From assembly GCF_904846075.1 (NCBI RefSeq), contig NZ_CAJGZH010000003.1, positions 558,001 to 622,000 on the forward strand: a stretch of 64,000 nt of DNA, given 5' to 3'. This document shows, in pieces, positions 1 to 8,646 of this stretch (the first letter of the stretch is position 1; each line of letters opens with the position of its first letter). Both the position numbers and the translations under genes were made by a program. Source of the stretch: Psychrobacter glacincola (GTDB lineage: Bacteria; Pseudomonadota; Gammaproteobacteria; Pseudomonadales; Moraxellaceae). The notes below the pieces were generated by a model, which was not told where the DNA came from, searched no databases, and saw only the letters and a list, made by a program, of their open reading frames with translations.

Positions 1-932
1 TCTTGCTGATTGGCCCGACGGGTTCTGGTAAGACCTTACTGGCGCAAACCTTGGCTCGTCTACTGGATGTGCCTTTTGCGATGGCCGATGCGACGACCCT
101 GACCGAAGCAGGTTATGTCGGTGAAGATGTCGAAAACATCGTGCAAAAACTACTACAAGCATCAGATTATGATGTGAGTAAAGCGGAACAAGGCATCATC
201 TATATCGATGAGATTGATAAAATCAGTAAGAAAGGCGACAACCCGTCTATCACGCGTGATGTGTCAGGTGAAGGCGTACAGCAAGCGTTGCTAAAGCTTA
301 TTGAAGGTACGGTCGCTGCTATTCCGCCACATGGTGGTCGCAAGCATCCTCAACAGGAGCTGATCCAAGTTGATACGAGTAACATCTTAATCATCGTCGG
401 CGGGGCGTTTGCCGGTCTTGATGCGGTTATTCAGCAGCGTACAGAAAAAGGCGGTATTGGCTTCAATGCTGATGTCAGCTCAAAAGATGATAGTAAACGC
501 AGCTCAGAATTACTGCAACAAGTAGAGCCTGAAGATTTGATCAAGTTTGGTCTTATCCCTGAGCTCATCGGTCGTCTTCCTGTTCTCGCTGCGCTCACAG
601 AGCTGGACGAGGATGCATTAGTTCAGATATTGACGGAACCAAAAAACGCCTTGGTTAAGCAATATAAGTACCTATTCGATATGGAAGGCGCTGACATTAG
701 CTTTACCAAAGAAGCGCTCGATGCGATTGCTAAAAAAGCCATGGCGCGTAAGACTGGTGCTCGCGGACTGCGCTCTATCGTTGAAAATGCGCTCCTTGAG
801 ACTATGTATGAGTTGCCTTCGATGAAAAACGCCAAGACTGTCATCGTCGACGAGCAAGTGATTAATGAAGGTAAAACACCTGAAATCATCTTTTCTACCG
901 ACGACTCAGAGCAAATAGCGATAGATGCTTAG
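1..932 (+). CDS. clpX: ATP-dependent Clp protease ATP-binding subunit ClpX (5' truncated by window edge)
   Basis: AAA+ unfoldase that recognises tagged substrates and feeds them to the ClpP peptidase in the cytoplasm. The reading frame enters at base 3, inside the Walker A loop (GPTGSGKT), so the zinc-binding domain and about 110 N-terminal residues lie outside the window. Visible landmarks, numbered from the first residue seen: pore loop GYVG (37-40), Walker B IIYIDEID (65-72), the RKH loop in GGRKHPQQ (111-118) and the IGF ClpP-docking loop in GGIGFNAD (150-157). The C-terminal small AAA domain is complete ([12 protein letters not shown]) and ends with a normal stop. A rho-independent terminator follows at once. 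Identification is secure; only the 5' end is missing. Confidence 0.97.
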   Translation, partial: LLIGPTGSGKTLLAQTLARLLDVPFAMADATTLTEAGYVGEDVENIVQKLLQASDYDVSKAEQGIIYIDEIDKISKKGDNPSITRDVSGEGVQQALLKLIEGTVAAIPPHGGRKHPQQELIQVDTSNILIIVGGAFAGLDAVIQQRTEKGGIGFNADVSSKDDSKRSSELLQQVEPEDLIKFGLIPELIGRLPVLAALTELDEDALVQILTEPKNALVKQYKYLFDMEGADISFTKEALDAIAKKAMARKTGARGLRSIVENALLETMYELPSMKNAKTVIVDEQVINEGKTPEIIFSTDDSEQIAIDA

Positions 933-974
933 CGGTTGTTATCAGTTTTATTAAAACTGTCATTGAAGTAAAGG

Positions 975-1006
975 CGTCTAGCATATCTTATGTTAGACGT
1001 TTTTTT
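975..1006 (+). terminator. rho-independent terminator after clpX
   Basis: An 11-bp stem (CGTCTAGCATA paired with TATGTTAGACG, one G-U) with a 3-nt loop is followed by a run of seven T, 43 bp after the clpX stop. Confidence 0.85.
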
Positions 1007-1157
1007 ATGGCTGCTCACTTATGATCGTTTTATGACAGCCAATGTATGGGTAAAGTGACAGCGGCGTCTATCAATCGTTCATAGCTAAAACCACAAAGCA
1101 TGCTAAGGTAAATGTGCTACCAACACCTATCACTGATGAAACAAAGGACTGTTTATC

Positions 1158-2168
1158 ATGCTTAACAATATTACTTCTATCGCAACCTCATTACGTCAAC
1201 ACTTGCCTTTTCATACCACGATAGACCAAGATATTACTCCTTATTATCATAATCATGTCGCGGCTATTACGGGTGCTGGCTCTGGTATGGGTCGCGAGCT
1301 GGCTATTCATTTGGCAAAGATGGGCTGCCACGTGGCGCTCTCTGATATCAACGCGGTGCAACTGGCACAGACCAAAGAATTGCTGGTCGGTTATAATATA
1401 AAAGCGACTATGACGGTGCTTGATGTCTCAGACAATAAAGCCGTGGAAGCGTGGGCAGATAGCGTGATGGTAGACCATGGCAAAGTGAACTTTATCTTTA
1501 ATAATGCAGGCGTGGCGCTATATTCGACCGTAGAAGGCAGTAGTATTAGCGAGCTTGAATGGGTCATGGACATCAATTTTTGGGGTGTGGTCTATGGCAC
1601 CAAGGCATTTTTGCCATTGATTAAGAACAGTGTCAAACAAAGCGAATCGACGAATGGCAGCAAAAAAAATAGATCGCACCAATTTAATGAGCATGGTCAC
1701 ATCATTAATATCTCAAGCCTGTTTGGCTTGACCGCTCAGCCGTCACAATCTGCGTATAACGCCAGTAAATTTGCTGTACGCGGCTTTACTGAAAGCTTGC
1801 GTCAAGAGCTAGATATTCAGCGCTGCGGTGTGTCAGCGACCTGCATTCATCCCGGCGGGATTAAAACCAATATTGCCAATAGTGCCCGTGGCAATGATAG
1901 TATCAATGATATTGGCATGCGTACTGGCCCCAAAGCCATTCAGAGCTTTAATAAATTCCTAAAATTTGATGCAAGCGATGCCGCTTTGATTATTTTGCAG
2001 GCTGCCGCGACCAATCAACCGCGCTGTCTGATTGGCAACGATGCCAAGATAATCGACGCGGTACAGCGTGTCTTTCCAGCGACATACAGTCAAATATTGA
2101 ACGATGTCCATAAGCTCTCTCGTAAGCTCAAACCACGCCGCCATAGAAAATCAAGCACGCCAAAATAA
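1158..2168 (+). CDS. SDR family NAD(P)-dependent oxidoreductase
   Basis: Short-chain dehydrogenase/reductase of the classical type, 336 aa, longer than the usual 250 because of about 30 extra N-terminal residues and a basic tail (KLKPRRHRKSS). The nucleotide-binding glycine motif TGAGSGMG is at 38-45, the NNAG motif at 115-118, the catalytic Ser near 187, and YNASK with Tyr200 and Lys204. An insertion at 158-178, rich in Ser, Asn and Lys, sits before the catalytic strand. The substrate cannot be read from sequence; similar proteins in related bacteria occur near wax-ester or fatty-aldehyde metabolism, but nothing here supports that. It stands alone between two terminators, so it is probably monocistronic. 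The family call is firm; the function is unknown. Confidence 0.88.
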   Translation: MLNNITSIATSLRQHLPFHTTIDQDITPYYHNHVAAITGAGSGMGRELAIHLAKMGCHVALSDINAVQLAQTKELLVGYNIKATMTVLDVSDNKAVEAWADSVMVDHGKVNFIFNNAGVALYSTVEGSSISELEWVMDINFWGVVYGTKAFLPLIKNSVKQSESTNGSKKNRSHQFNEHGHIINISSLFGLTAQPSQSAYNASKFAVRGFTESLRQELDIQRCGVSATCIHPGGIKTNIANSARGNDSINDIGMRTGPKAIQSFNKFLKFDASDAALIILQAAATNQPRCLIGNDAKIIDAVQRVFPATYSQILNDVHKLSRKLKPRRHRKSSTPK

Positions 2169-2497
2169 TATGTTTTAAAAATCACTACCCATAAAAAAGC
2201 GCTTAAATATTATCAATATTTAAGCGCTTTTTTGTGGGGAGTATTTCAACACTGTCTTTCAATATGGTTCTTCATACGGTATGAAATTGATTCATGTCCC
2301 TCTAAAGCCAAAACACTTTATCTATTTATATACTTTAATTATTTAATATTTGGTACAATTATGTTTCTAGCAACTTACAGATTGATGACTCATTCAGATT
2401 TTTTGCACAAAAATTAAGATTACTTCTGTCATTTTGACAGTTAAATTATCATAAAAATATATTATTACATATTATTTTTGATAATAAGGATATTCCA
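2169..2497. other. intergenic region: terminator plus AT-rich leader of the cytochrome gene
   Basis: Holds the strong hairpin at 2193-2233 and then about 260 bp of AT-rich DNA leading to the tsdA-like gene. A 61-codon open frame at 2232-2417 begins inside the terminator, has no ribosome binding site and looks like noise. No clear promoter was identified. Confidence 0.5.
2193..2233 (+). terminator. long perfect-stem terminator after the SDR gene
   Basis: A perfect 19-bp inverted repeat (AAAAAAGCGCTTAAATATT and its complement) with a 3-nt loop ends in a T-run. It is symmetrical and would work in both directions, but the genes on both sides read rightward. Confidence 0.88.
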
Positions 2498-3448
2498 ATG
2501 AAAATACTTTTAAGGGTCAAACCCTCTTCCTCCGTTTTACTGGCTGCTATCTTTGCTATTGGTGCAGTTAGCCTGTCAGGCTGTAGTGAATCAGATACCA
2601 AGGCTGTCGACCGTGTCGAAGAAGCTGAAGCATTAGCCCGCGTTAAGTCACTTGAGGCACGTGCCGCAGAAATTAAAGACGAGATGGCTGCAAATCCAAG
2701 CGCCAAACTGAGCGTTAGCATGCCAGATGAGTCCACTATTCCAGATGATGAGTTCGGCGCAGCAGTACGTCGCGGCTTACAAATCGCCAATCATACTTAT
2801 AAAGAGATGCCTGACAATGTCGGCAACCAGTTGAACTGTACCAGCTGTCACTTGGGTAACGGCTCAGAGGCCTACGCGGCGCCTTGGAATGGCATGCCGG
2901 GCATTTATCCTATTTATCGTTCACGTGCTGGTCGCGTGAATTCAATACAAGAGCGCATCAATGGCTGTTTTGAACGCTCAATGAATGGCAAAGCGCTTGA
3001 CCTAGGTTCAGATGATATGAATGCGATGGTGTCTTATATGAGCTGGCTATCACAGGGCTTGCCTTATGGTGTCTCGCCTGAAGGTCGCGGTTTTGTTAAG
3101 GTAGACAAAACTTTAGAGCCAAATACGGACAATGGCAAAAAGCTGTTTGCTGAAAAATGTAGCGTTTGCCATGGTGAAAATGGCGAAGGTCAATATAACG
3201 ACGATGGCACTTATATCTATCCAGCAGTAGCTGGAGACAAGTCCTTCAACGATGGCGCAGGTATGGCACGAACTTATACAGCAGCGGCCTTTATCAAAGG
3301 CAAAATGCCCTTTGGTCAAGGTAACTCGCTTAGTGACCAAGAAGCGGTCGACATTGCCGCTTACTTTACCCATCTGCCGCGACCTATCAAAGCCAATAAA
3401 GACAAAGACTGGCCAAATGGTGATGCCCCTAAAGATGTACGCCGCTAG
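2498..3448 (+). CDS. tsdA: dihaem c-type cytochrome, thiosulfate dehydrogenase TsdA-like lipoprotein
   Basis: Predicted periplasmic dihaem cytochrome of 316 aa that would oxidise two thiosulfate to tetrathionate or run the reverse reaction. A lipoprotein signal ends in the lipobox LSGC (Cys29), implying membrane anchoring. Haem site 1 is CTSCH (114-118) and haem site 2 is CSVCH (221-225). The segment INGCFERSMNG places Cys157 where TsdA enzymes carry the unusual cysteine axial ligand of the active-site haem. KMPFGQG supplies Met270 as the likely second-haem ligand. A charged, possibly helical linker (about 38-66) follows the lipidated cysteine. The gene is flanked by terminators and looks monocistronic. 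A generic dihaem cytochrome is the alternative, but the Cys157 context favours TsdA. Confidence 0.8.
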   Translation: MKILLRVKPSSSVLLAAIFAIGAVSLSGCSESDTKAVDRVEEAEALARVKSLEARAAEIKDEMAANPSAKLSVSMPDESTIPDDEFGAAVRRGLQIANHTYKEMPDNVGNQLNCTSCHLGNGSEAYAAPWNGMPGIYPIYRSRAGRVNSIQERINGCFERSMNGKALDLGSDDMNAMVSYMSWLSQGLPYGVSPEGRGFVKVDKTLEPNTDNGKKLFAEKCSVCHGENGEGQYNDDGTYIYPAVAGDKSFNDGAGMARTYTAAAFIKGKMPFGQGNSLSDQEAVDIAAYFTHLPRPIKANKDKDWPNGDAPKDVRR

Positions 3449-3474
3449 TTTTAAGCACCTTTAAAAGTTACCAT

Positions 3475-3510
3475 AAAAAAGCCCAGCTACTTAAATAGCT
3501 GGGCTTTTTT
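3475..3510. terminator. bidirectional terminator between the cytochrome and EIIC-like genes
   Basis: The stem AAAAAAGCCCAGCTA with its exact complement has a 6-nt loop and T-runs on both strands. It serves the convergent genes on each side. Confidence 0.88.
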
Positions 3511-3551
3511 ATTATGGATAGTTAGGACAGTTTGCGTCCTTTATCTTTAAT

Positions 3552-4660
3552 TTAAGGCAATTTCATATCACCATCAACCAGCCAGCCCACGCGGCGCATC
3601 ACATGAGCGACCACCCCTGCAATTAGGGCAGGTAATACAAACATCAACAGGATAATCGCTGTCCATAATTGACCCGTACTCATGATGTCTTGTGACGCTT
3701 CAATCACTCCAAATACGCCGACCAATCCAGCGGTACCCATACCCGCACCCGTTGCCGTACATGCCAGTCCAAAACCTACTGTCGCAATAGGACCAACGAT
3801 GGCGCTGGCAATCACAGCAGGCAACAACACCAGCGGTTTTTTTAACACATTAGGAATCTGTAGCATACTGGTGCCCAGACCTTGAGATATTACGCCACTG
3901 ACGCCGTTGTCTTTAAAGCTTGCAACGGCAAAGCCAATCATGTGTGCCGCACAGCCTACTACTGCTGCCCCGCCTGCTACGCCGCCAAGCCCAATTGCGA
4001 TACAAATAGCAGCGCTGGACGTTGGCAATGTCAATAAAATACCCACCACCACTGCAATCACAATACCCATTAACAGAGGCTGTAACTCAGTGGCCGCTTG
4101 AATACCTTGACCAATGACAGCGACCGCAGCGACGATAGGTGGATTCAATAGGGCGCAAACTGCTAATGCTACCGCGCATACCAATAAAGTATGCGCGGTA
4201 GCATTAGCAGTTTGCGCCCTATTGAATCCACCTATCGTCGCTGCGGTCGATAAGCAAATACCGAGGTCAAATACGCCCCTATCGGATTGCCCGGTAAGGC
4301 GGCAAAGGTCGCAGGTCCGCCTACTTGGGGCGTAAATAACGTCCCTGCCATTAATGCTTCAGAGTGTGCGCCAAGCATACCCGCCACCAAGCAGCTGAGC
4401 ATGACGAGCGTCGGTGCTTTAAGGTAATAGGCGATACCTACTCCGATACCCGCACCCATTAGTACTGAGGCAAGCTTGCCCACCGCAACCAATGCGGGCA
4501 AATCTAACCAGCCACCGATTTGCGAGATGATTAGACCAGCAATCAATGTGACAAATAGCCCTAAAGCCATACCAGTAAACGCATCAATAAAATACTTTTG
4601 GAAAAATGCTTTAATAAAGCCAATAAGCGGTGTTGCTAAATGAGAGACTGTCATAGCCAT
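3552..4660 (-). pseudogene. PTS EIIC-like membrane protein, disrupted by an internal palindrome
   Basis: Two adjacent minus-strand fragments together resemble one EIIC-like multi-pass membrane protein (the PTS_EIIC_2, PF13303 type). The N-terminal part (4660-4232, 142 aa) holds several hydrophobic segments and the motif GGPATFAALPGNPIGAYL, then runs into a stop. The C-terminal part (from about 4189 down to 3552) resumes at LVCAVALAV and carries glycine-rich membrane segments to a normal stop. Between them lies a perfect inverted repeat, 4121-4249: the upstream arm is the reverse complement of 61 bp that correctly encode the downstream part. It replaces the expected linker, adds a stop and shifts the frame. 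No other PTS component is nearby. Either the gene is broken in this strain or the palindrome is a sequencing or assembly fold-back. Confidence 0.7.
4121..4249. repeat. perfect palindrome, 61-bp arms with a 7-bp loop
   Basis: Positions 4121-4181 are the exact reverse complement of 4189-4249, with CAATAAA between them. The arms extend until 4120/4250, where they stop matching. The minus-strand copy nearest the 3' part (4249-4189) is in frame with the downstream coding sequence on its 3' side; the other copy encodes nothing sensible. The size, perfection and position inside a gene do not fit a terminator or an insertion-sequence end. Confidence 0.95.
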
Positions 4661-4730
4661 GCTCTTTATAAAATTTTTGATGAAAGGTAATAAACCAACA
4701 GAAAAATAACTTTGCTAAAAATCAGAGATA

Positions 4731-4758
4731 AAAAAAACGTCATTGCGACGCTTTTTTT
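4731..4758 (-). terminator. short A/T-flanked terminator after the SPOR-domain gene
   Basis: CGTC-ATTGC-GACG is flanked by a run of A on one side and T on the other. Read on the minus strand it gives a hairpin plus T-run about 45 bp after the stop of the SPOR gene. The GC stem is short. Confidence 0.55.
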
Positions 4759-4799
4759 ATTATTCATAAAGAACTATAACTGTCATTAAACAGCATAAC

Positions 4800-5612
4800 T
4801 TAACGACGCTGTTCAACAATAATGGAGTCAATACCGTTATTCTGTAGGCGCTGCTGAGCAGTGGTTACTGCTTGGCGGTTATTCATCGGGCGAGAAATAA
4901 CTTGATAGATTGGCAAACCATTACCCGTCGTATTCTTGACCACGCGAGCGTCTACACCTGCCATCAACACTTGAGCACGGCGGCGATCTGCTTCATCCGC
5001 ATCACCGAAGCTGTTGATCTGCAAAATGTAAGTTGCCGCAGGTTTTGCAGCCTGAACGCTAGCAGTACCTGCGCCCGTATTATTGGACGTATTATTGCTA
5101 CTAGCAGGCGTCGATCCATCATAGGTCGCGTCTTCTTCAACGATCACAATGTCATCGCCGCTATTACTGGTAGCAGCGCTATTGCCACGACTGGGCGCAA
5201 TGACCGTGTTTTCAGAGATACCAAAGTTACCAGTATCATCATTGCGACTGGCTGAACCATCTTCAGGTTGAGTCACCACGACATCAGGCTCAAAGGCACT
5301 GATATCCCCTATGCGATCATTGCCTGTCTCAGCAATATCTTCATCAGGAATAGTCGCCATCTCTTGATTGGGCAAAATATCATAGAACTCATAATCACCA
5401 TTATCAGTATCAGTGTCGACACGTGGCTGTACCTGACGATCAGGATCATTACCAGCGGTGCTGTCAGCAGGACTGAAATCAAATAATGGTGACAAGTATA
5501 TAAACACCCCTATCATAAGGGTCAATACCGCCCCGACAAACATCCACAATAAGCCTGATACGCTACTTGTTTTGCGTTTTTCAGTCGCACCTTTAGGTTT
5601 TTTGGCTAGCAT
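4800..5612 (-). CDS. SPOR domain-containing protein, FtsN-like
   Basis: A bitopic inner-membrane protein of 270 aa, probably binding denuded peptidoglycan at the division site. A short basic cytoplasmic tail (KKPKGATEKRK) is followed by one membrane segment at about 20-41. A long, acidic, Asp/Ser/Asn-rich periplasmic linker spans about 45-190, and a C-terminal SPOR domain (about 194-268) starts at TYILQINSFGD. The topology matches FtsN, but the short juxtamembrane helices of enteric FtsN cannot be identified, so only SPOR membership is certain. It lies 102 bp downstream of argS in the same direction and may share its transcript. Confidence 0.85.
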   Translation of the reverse strand: MLAKKPKGATEKRKTSSVSGLLWMFVGAVLTLMIGVFIYLSPLFDFSPADSTAGNDPDRQVQPRVDTDTDNGDYEFYDILPNQEMATIPDEDIAETGNDRIGDISAFEPDVVVTQPEDGSASRNDDTGNFGISENTVIAPSRGNSAATSNSGDDIVIVEEDATYDGSTPASSNNTSNNTGAGTASVQAAKPAATYILQINSFGDADEADRRRAQVLMAGVDARVVKNTTGNGLPIYQVISRPMNNRQAVTTAQQRLQNNGIDSIIVEQRR

Positions 5613-5714
5613 GGATCTGGTTCTCCCTACTGAATCTAACTATCATCAAATTATGGCTGGCAGTCATCTATACTCATACTACATGTTAGAAAGTTACTAT
5701 ATACTAGAAAAAAA

Positions 5715-7544
5715 CTACATGCTAGATGGTGCCGACAACCCTAACAAACTAAGACCATTGGCCAATACTTGACGTACGGCTTTAGACAAACGCAAACGGG
5801 CTTGCATCAATTCCATCTCATCCGAGCTTGGTGTCTCACCTGACGTCAAACTCACTGGCAAAATGCGATTGCTGTCATACCAACCATGAAATAGTGCTGC
5901 CAACTCTTTAAGATAGTTGGTCAAGACATGTGGCTCATAACCCGTCGCAGCGCGTAATAATGTCGCTGGATATCCTGCTAATAATTTAATCAGCTCGTCT
6001 TCGTTTGGTGCACTAAGTAAGTTTTGATGTTCTAAACCAATCGCATCATCTACCACAAGACCACTGTTTTGTAGCTTTTCTAATACTCGGCAAACACGAG
6101 CATGCGCGTATTGAATGTAATACACTTGATTGTCTTTGCTTTGTGATTTAGCCAGCTCCAAATCAAAATCAATATGCACTTCAGGCTTACGGGCGACATA
6201 ATAAAAACGCGCGGCGTCGTTACCAACTTCGGTACGTAAATCACGCAGGGTGACAAATTGACCTGAGCGCGAGGACATTTGTACTTTTTCACTGCCACGC
6301 CATAATGCAACAAATTGCACAAGCACCACATCTAAACGCTCAGCATCAATACCAAGCGCCAATAAAGCGGCTTTTACGCGTGGCACATAACCATGGTGAT
6401 CGGCACCCCAAACATTGACCACTTTATCAAAACCGCGATCAAATTTATTTTTGTGATAGGCAATATCAGAGGCAAAATAAGTAGATTGACCATTGGCACG
6501 GCGCACAACACGGTCTTTTTCATCACCAAAATCGGTTGATTTGAACCAAATATTACCGTCTTTTTCGTATAGGTAGCCTTTTTCATCTAAGGTCTGTAAG
6601 ACTGGCTCAATATCGCTATCAATAGACCGTTCGCTAAACCAGCACTCGTAGCGCACACCAAAGTCATTTAAGTCATCTTTGATATCGGCTAAAATACTGC
6701 TCAATGCCGCATTTAAAAACAGCTCATAACCTTCACCAAGCAAGGCTTTACTGTTGGCAATCAAGCCATCAATATGCGCTTCTTTGTCACCTGATAGCAG
6801 TGTTTTTTCGCCGTCCGCATTGATCTCAAACTCAGCATCTGCTGGCACATCTTTGGCGATTGCTGCAAAGCTATGAACGTAATGATCACCGTGTTGCGCT
6901 TTTAACGTTTGGGCGATATCACTGACATAATCACCTTGATAGCCATTGACTGGGAAGATTATTTCCTCACCGTTGCTTTCTAGATAACGTAAATAGGTAC
7001 TGGTCGCCAAGATATCCATCTGCCGACCCGCATCGTTGACATAATACTCACGCGTGACGTCATAACCAATCGCTTCCAGCAGGTTTGCCACGCTCATACC
7101 GAACGCTGCACCGCGACCGTGCCCAACGTGCAAACTTGACGTTGGATTGGCAGAGACAAACTCAACCTGAATTTTTTGCCCGTCAAACTGATCGCTTAAA
7201 CCAAAGCGATCTTGCAAGGCAAAGATATCATCTAATACCGCAAATTTGGCTTCCGCATTTAAGAACACGTTAATAAAGCCTGGACCTGCGATTTCTACTT
7301 GGCGAATGTCTTGGTTTTTAGGCAGCGCATTGACGATTTTTTCGGCAAGCTGTCGTGGATTGACCTTGGCAGCTTTGGCCGCTGTCAGCGCGATATTACT
7401 GGCAAAATCACCATGGCTTAAATCTTTAGTACGGGTGATTTGGCTATTATTTTGCCAATCGCTTGGTAACGTGCCATCTGCTTGTAGGGTTCGAATCGCA
7501 TCATTAAATAGTGATGCAAGTGTATCAATTTGGGCTTGTGACAT
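5715..7544 (-). CDS. argS: arginine--tRNA ligase
   Basis: Class I aminoacyl-tRNA synthetase charging tRNA-Arg with arginine in the cytoplasm. At 609 aa it is a little longer than the usual 550-590. The N-terminal additional domain recognising the tRNA D-loop occupies about 1-110. The HIGH-type motif is HVGH (139-142), in SANPTSSLHVGHGRG. As usual for ArgRS the KMSKS loop is degenerate (KVQMSSRSG). The C-terminal all-alpha anticodon-binding domain carries the typical ending LRLSKAVRQVLANGLSLLGL. An acidic stretch (residues about 200-280) seems somewhat expanded. The SPOR protein follows in the same direction. The identification is secure. Confidence 0.97.
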   Translation of the reverse strand: MSQAQIDTLASLFNDAIRTLQADGTLPSDWQNNSQITRTKDLSHGDFASNIALTAAKAAKVNPRQLAEKIVNALPKNQDIRQVEIAGPGFINVFLNAEAKFAVLDDIFALQDRFGLSDQFDGQKIQVEFVSANPTSSLHVGHGRGAAFGMSVANLLEAIGYDVTREYYVNDAGRQMDILATSTYLRYLESNGEEIIFPVNGYQGDYVSDIAQTLKAQHGDHYVHSFAAIAKDVPADAEFEINADGEKTLLSGDKEAHIDGLIANSKALLGEGYELFLNAALSSILADIKDDLNDFGVRYECWFSERSIDSDIEPVLQTLDEKGYLYEKDGNIWFKSTDFGDEKDRVVRRANGQSTYFASDIAYHKNKFDRGFDKVVNVWGADHHGYVPRVKAALLALGIDAERLDVVLVQFVALWRGSEKVQMSSRSGQFVTLRDLRTEVGNDAARFYYVARKPEVHIDFDLELAKSQSKDNQVYYIQYAHARVCRVLEKLQNSGLVVDDAIGLEHQNLLSAPNEDELIKLLAGYPATLLRAATGYEPHVLTNYLKELAALFHGWYDSNRILPVSLTSGETPSSDEMELMQARLRLSKAVRQVLANGLSLLGLSAPSSM

Positions 7545-8272
7545 AAGGATTTGAACTCAGTTAAATAAACAACAAAAACGGTATAAAAATGTGGCGAATG
7601 CGAGCAGCCAATAACTGCCTATTATAATAGCGACCGACATTGCAGGGGATAAAATAATACAAAAAAGATAAGTAACCTGCAAATATAACAATCTTTGCCC
7701 TGCATTGCACCATTTGCACCAAAATTAGCACTAAAATCTTACGGTTATGACAGTTAACACTGATAATTTAGGTGACTAGGGCGTGCCCTCATTGTAAAAA
7801 TGGTGATAAAAAGGAGATAAGTTGCCGCTAATCAAGGAAAATAGCGCAAATAATATCGAGATATTGATAAGCTATTTGACGATGTTTGGCAAAATTTAGC
7901 CATTTTTAGCTCATTTAGATAGTAATCGCTTGAATTGCAGACACGCTCTAACAGACGCGTTGCCTGTGCTTTCATTCACGATAAGTCAGATTAAAATATT
8001 TTAAATAGATCAGCATTTAGCGCTGTTACCGATCAGTCAGCCCTGCAAATTGTAGCGTTACTGTTGTCTCATACTTAGCAGCAGTTTATACCTGCTCGCT
8101 TCCGCGTTATAATAACGGTTTGTATTGCTGCCTGCTTTTTTCTGACTTATTTTATGGATTACTGCTTATATCATGAATGGTGATACTTCATTTTGAAGGC
8201 AATTATTATCAAAAGATCCATAAAATAATAGAAATAAATAAAGACGGCGTTACTACTTTATAGGATTATGCC
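7545..8272. other. intergenic region between argS and the DUF2788 gene
   Basis: A divergent intergenic stretch of about 730 bp. It contains one copy of the 174-bp repeat (7777-7950). The rest is non-coding, with a TTATAAT box near 8107 that could be a -10 element for the DUF2788 gene but lacks a convincing -35. Confidence 0.5.
7777..7950 (+). mobile_element. 174-bp MITE-like repeat, copy A
   Basis: A non-coding element starting TAGGGCGTGCCCTCATT and ending in the imperfect complement of that sequence (ATTGCAGACACGCTCTA), giving terminal inverted repeats of about 17 bp. It is bounded by TA at both ends. A second copy of identical length lies inverted at 26905-27078; most of the interior is identical, including the block AATATCGAGATATTGATAAG. 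No coding capacity is seen, so it would have to be mobilised by an element elsewhere. The TA boundaries suggest a TA-targeting transposase, which is an inference. Confidence 0.75.
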
Positions 8273-8491
8273 ATGTTTGCTATTGCTGCCAGTACAGTTA
8301 CCAGTTGGGGATTGTATGTTTTACTACCCATATTCATCGCCTTCTTATTTTTTATTATGTGGGATATCTCTAAAGAATCTCAAGCTGGGCGCGCGGGCAC
8401 ATTTTGGATTTTCTTAGCACTAGGCGCAGGGTTTGTGGGCTTCTTACTCAAGCTATTGTTGGAAGTCGCTTTTAAAAGGTGGTTGATATAA
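8273..8491 (+). CDS. DUF2788-type small inner-membrane protein
   Basis: A 72-aa protein with two hydrophobic segments (about 12-29 and 44-64) separated by a polar loop containing WDISKESQAGRAGTF. It resembles the DUF2788 family of small gammaproteobacterial membrane proteins, whose function is not known. It stands alone on the plus strand. The start is the first ATG; the region upstream (AGGATTATGCC) contains AGGA at suitable spacing. Confidence 0.7.
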   Translation: MFAIAASTVTSWGLYVLLPIFIAFLFFIMWDISKESQAGRAGTFWIFLALGAGFVGFLLKLLLEVAFKRWLI

Positions 8492-8646
8492 TTTTTATAT
8501 AATTAAGCCGTGTCTTCACTGTCAATGATAGGTAATAAATAACTCGCCTATCACTGTAAATAGACGGTTAAATAATCAATTAAAAAATGCATGGCTCATG
8601 ACGGCTTCACTTTATAGTGTGTCAATCATTCCTATCAAAATATCAC

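Noticed and set aside
2232..2417. 61-codon open frame on the plus strand after the SDR gene
   Set aside because: Starts inside a terminator, has no ribosome binding site, and its composition follows the AT-rich DNA.
4114..4335. Plus-strand frame through the palindrome
   Set aside because: A frame made by the inverted arms; it reads the same peptide pieces in mirror form.
5458..5772. 104-codon plus-strand frame over the SPOR/argS gap
   Set aside because: Overlaps both real genes on the opposite strand and has no ribosome binding site.
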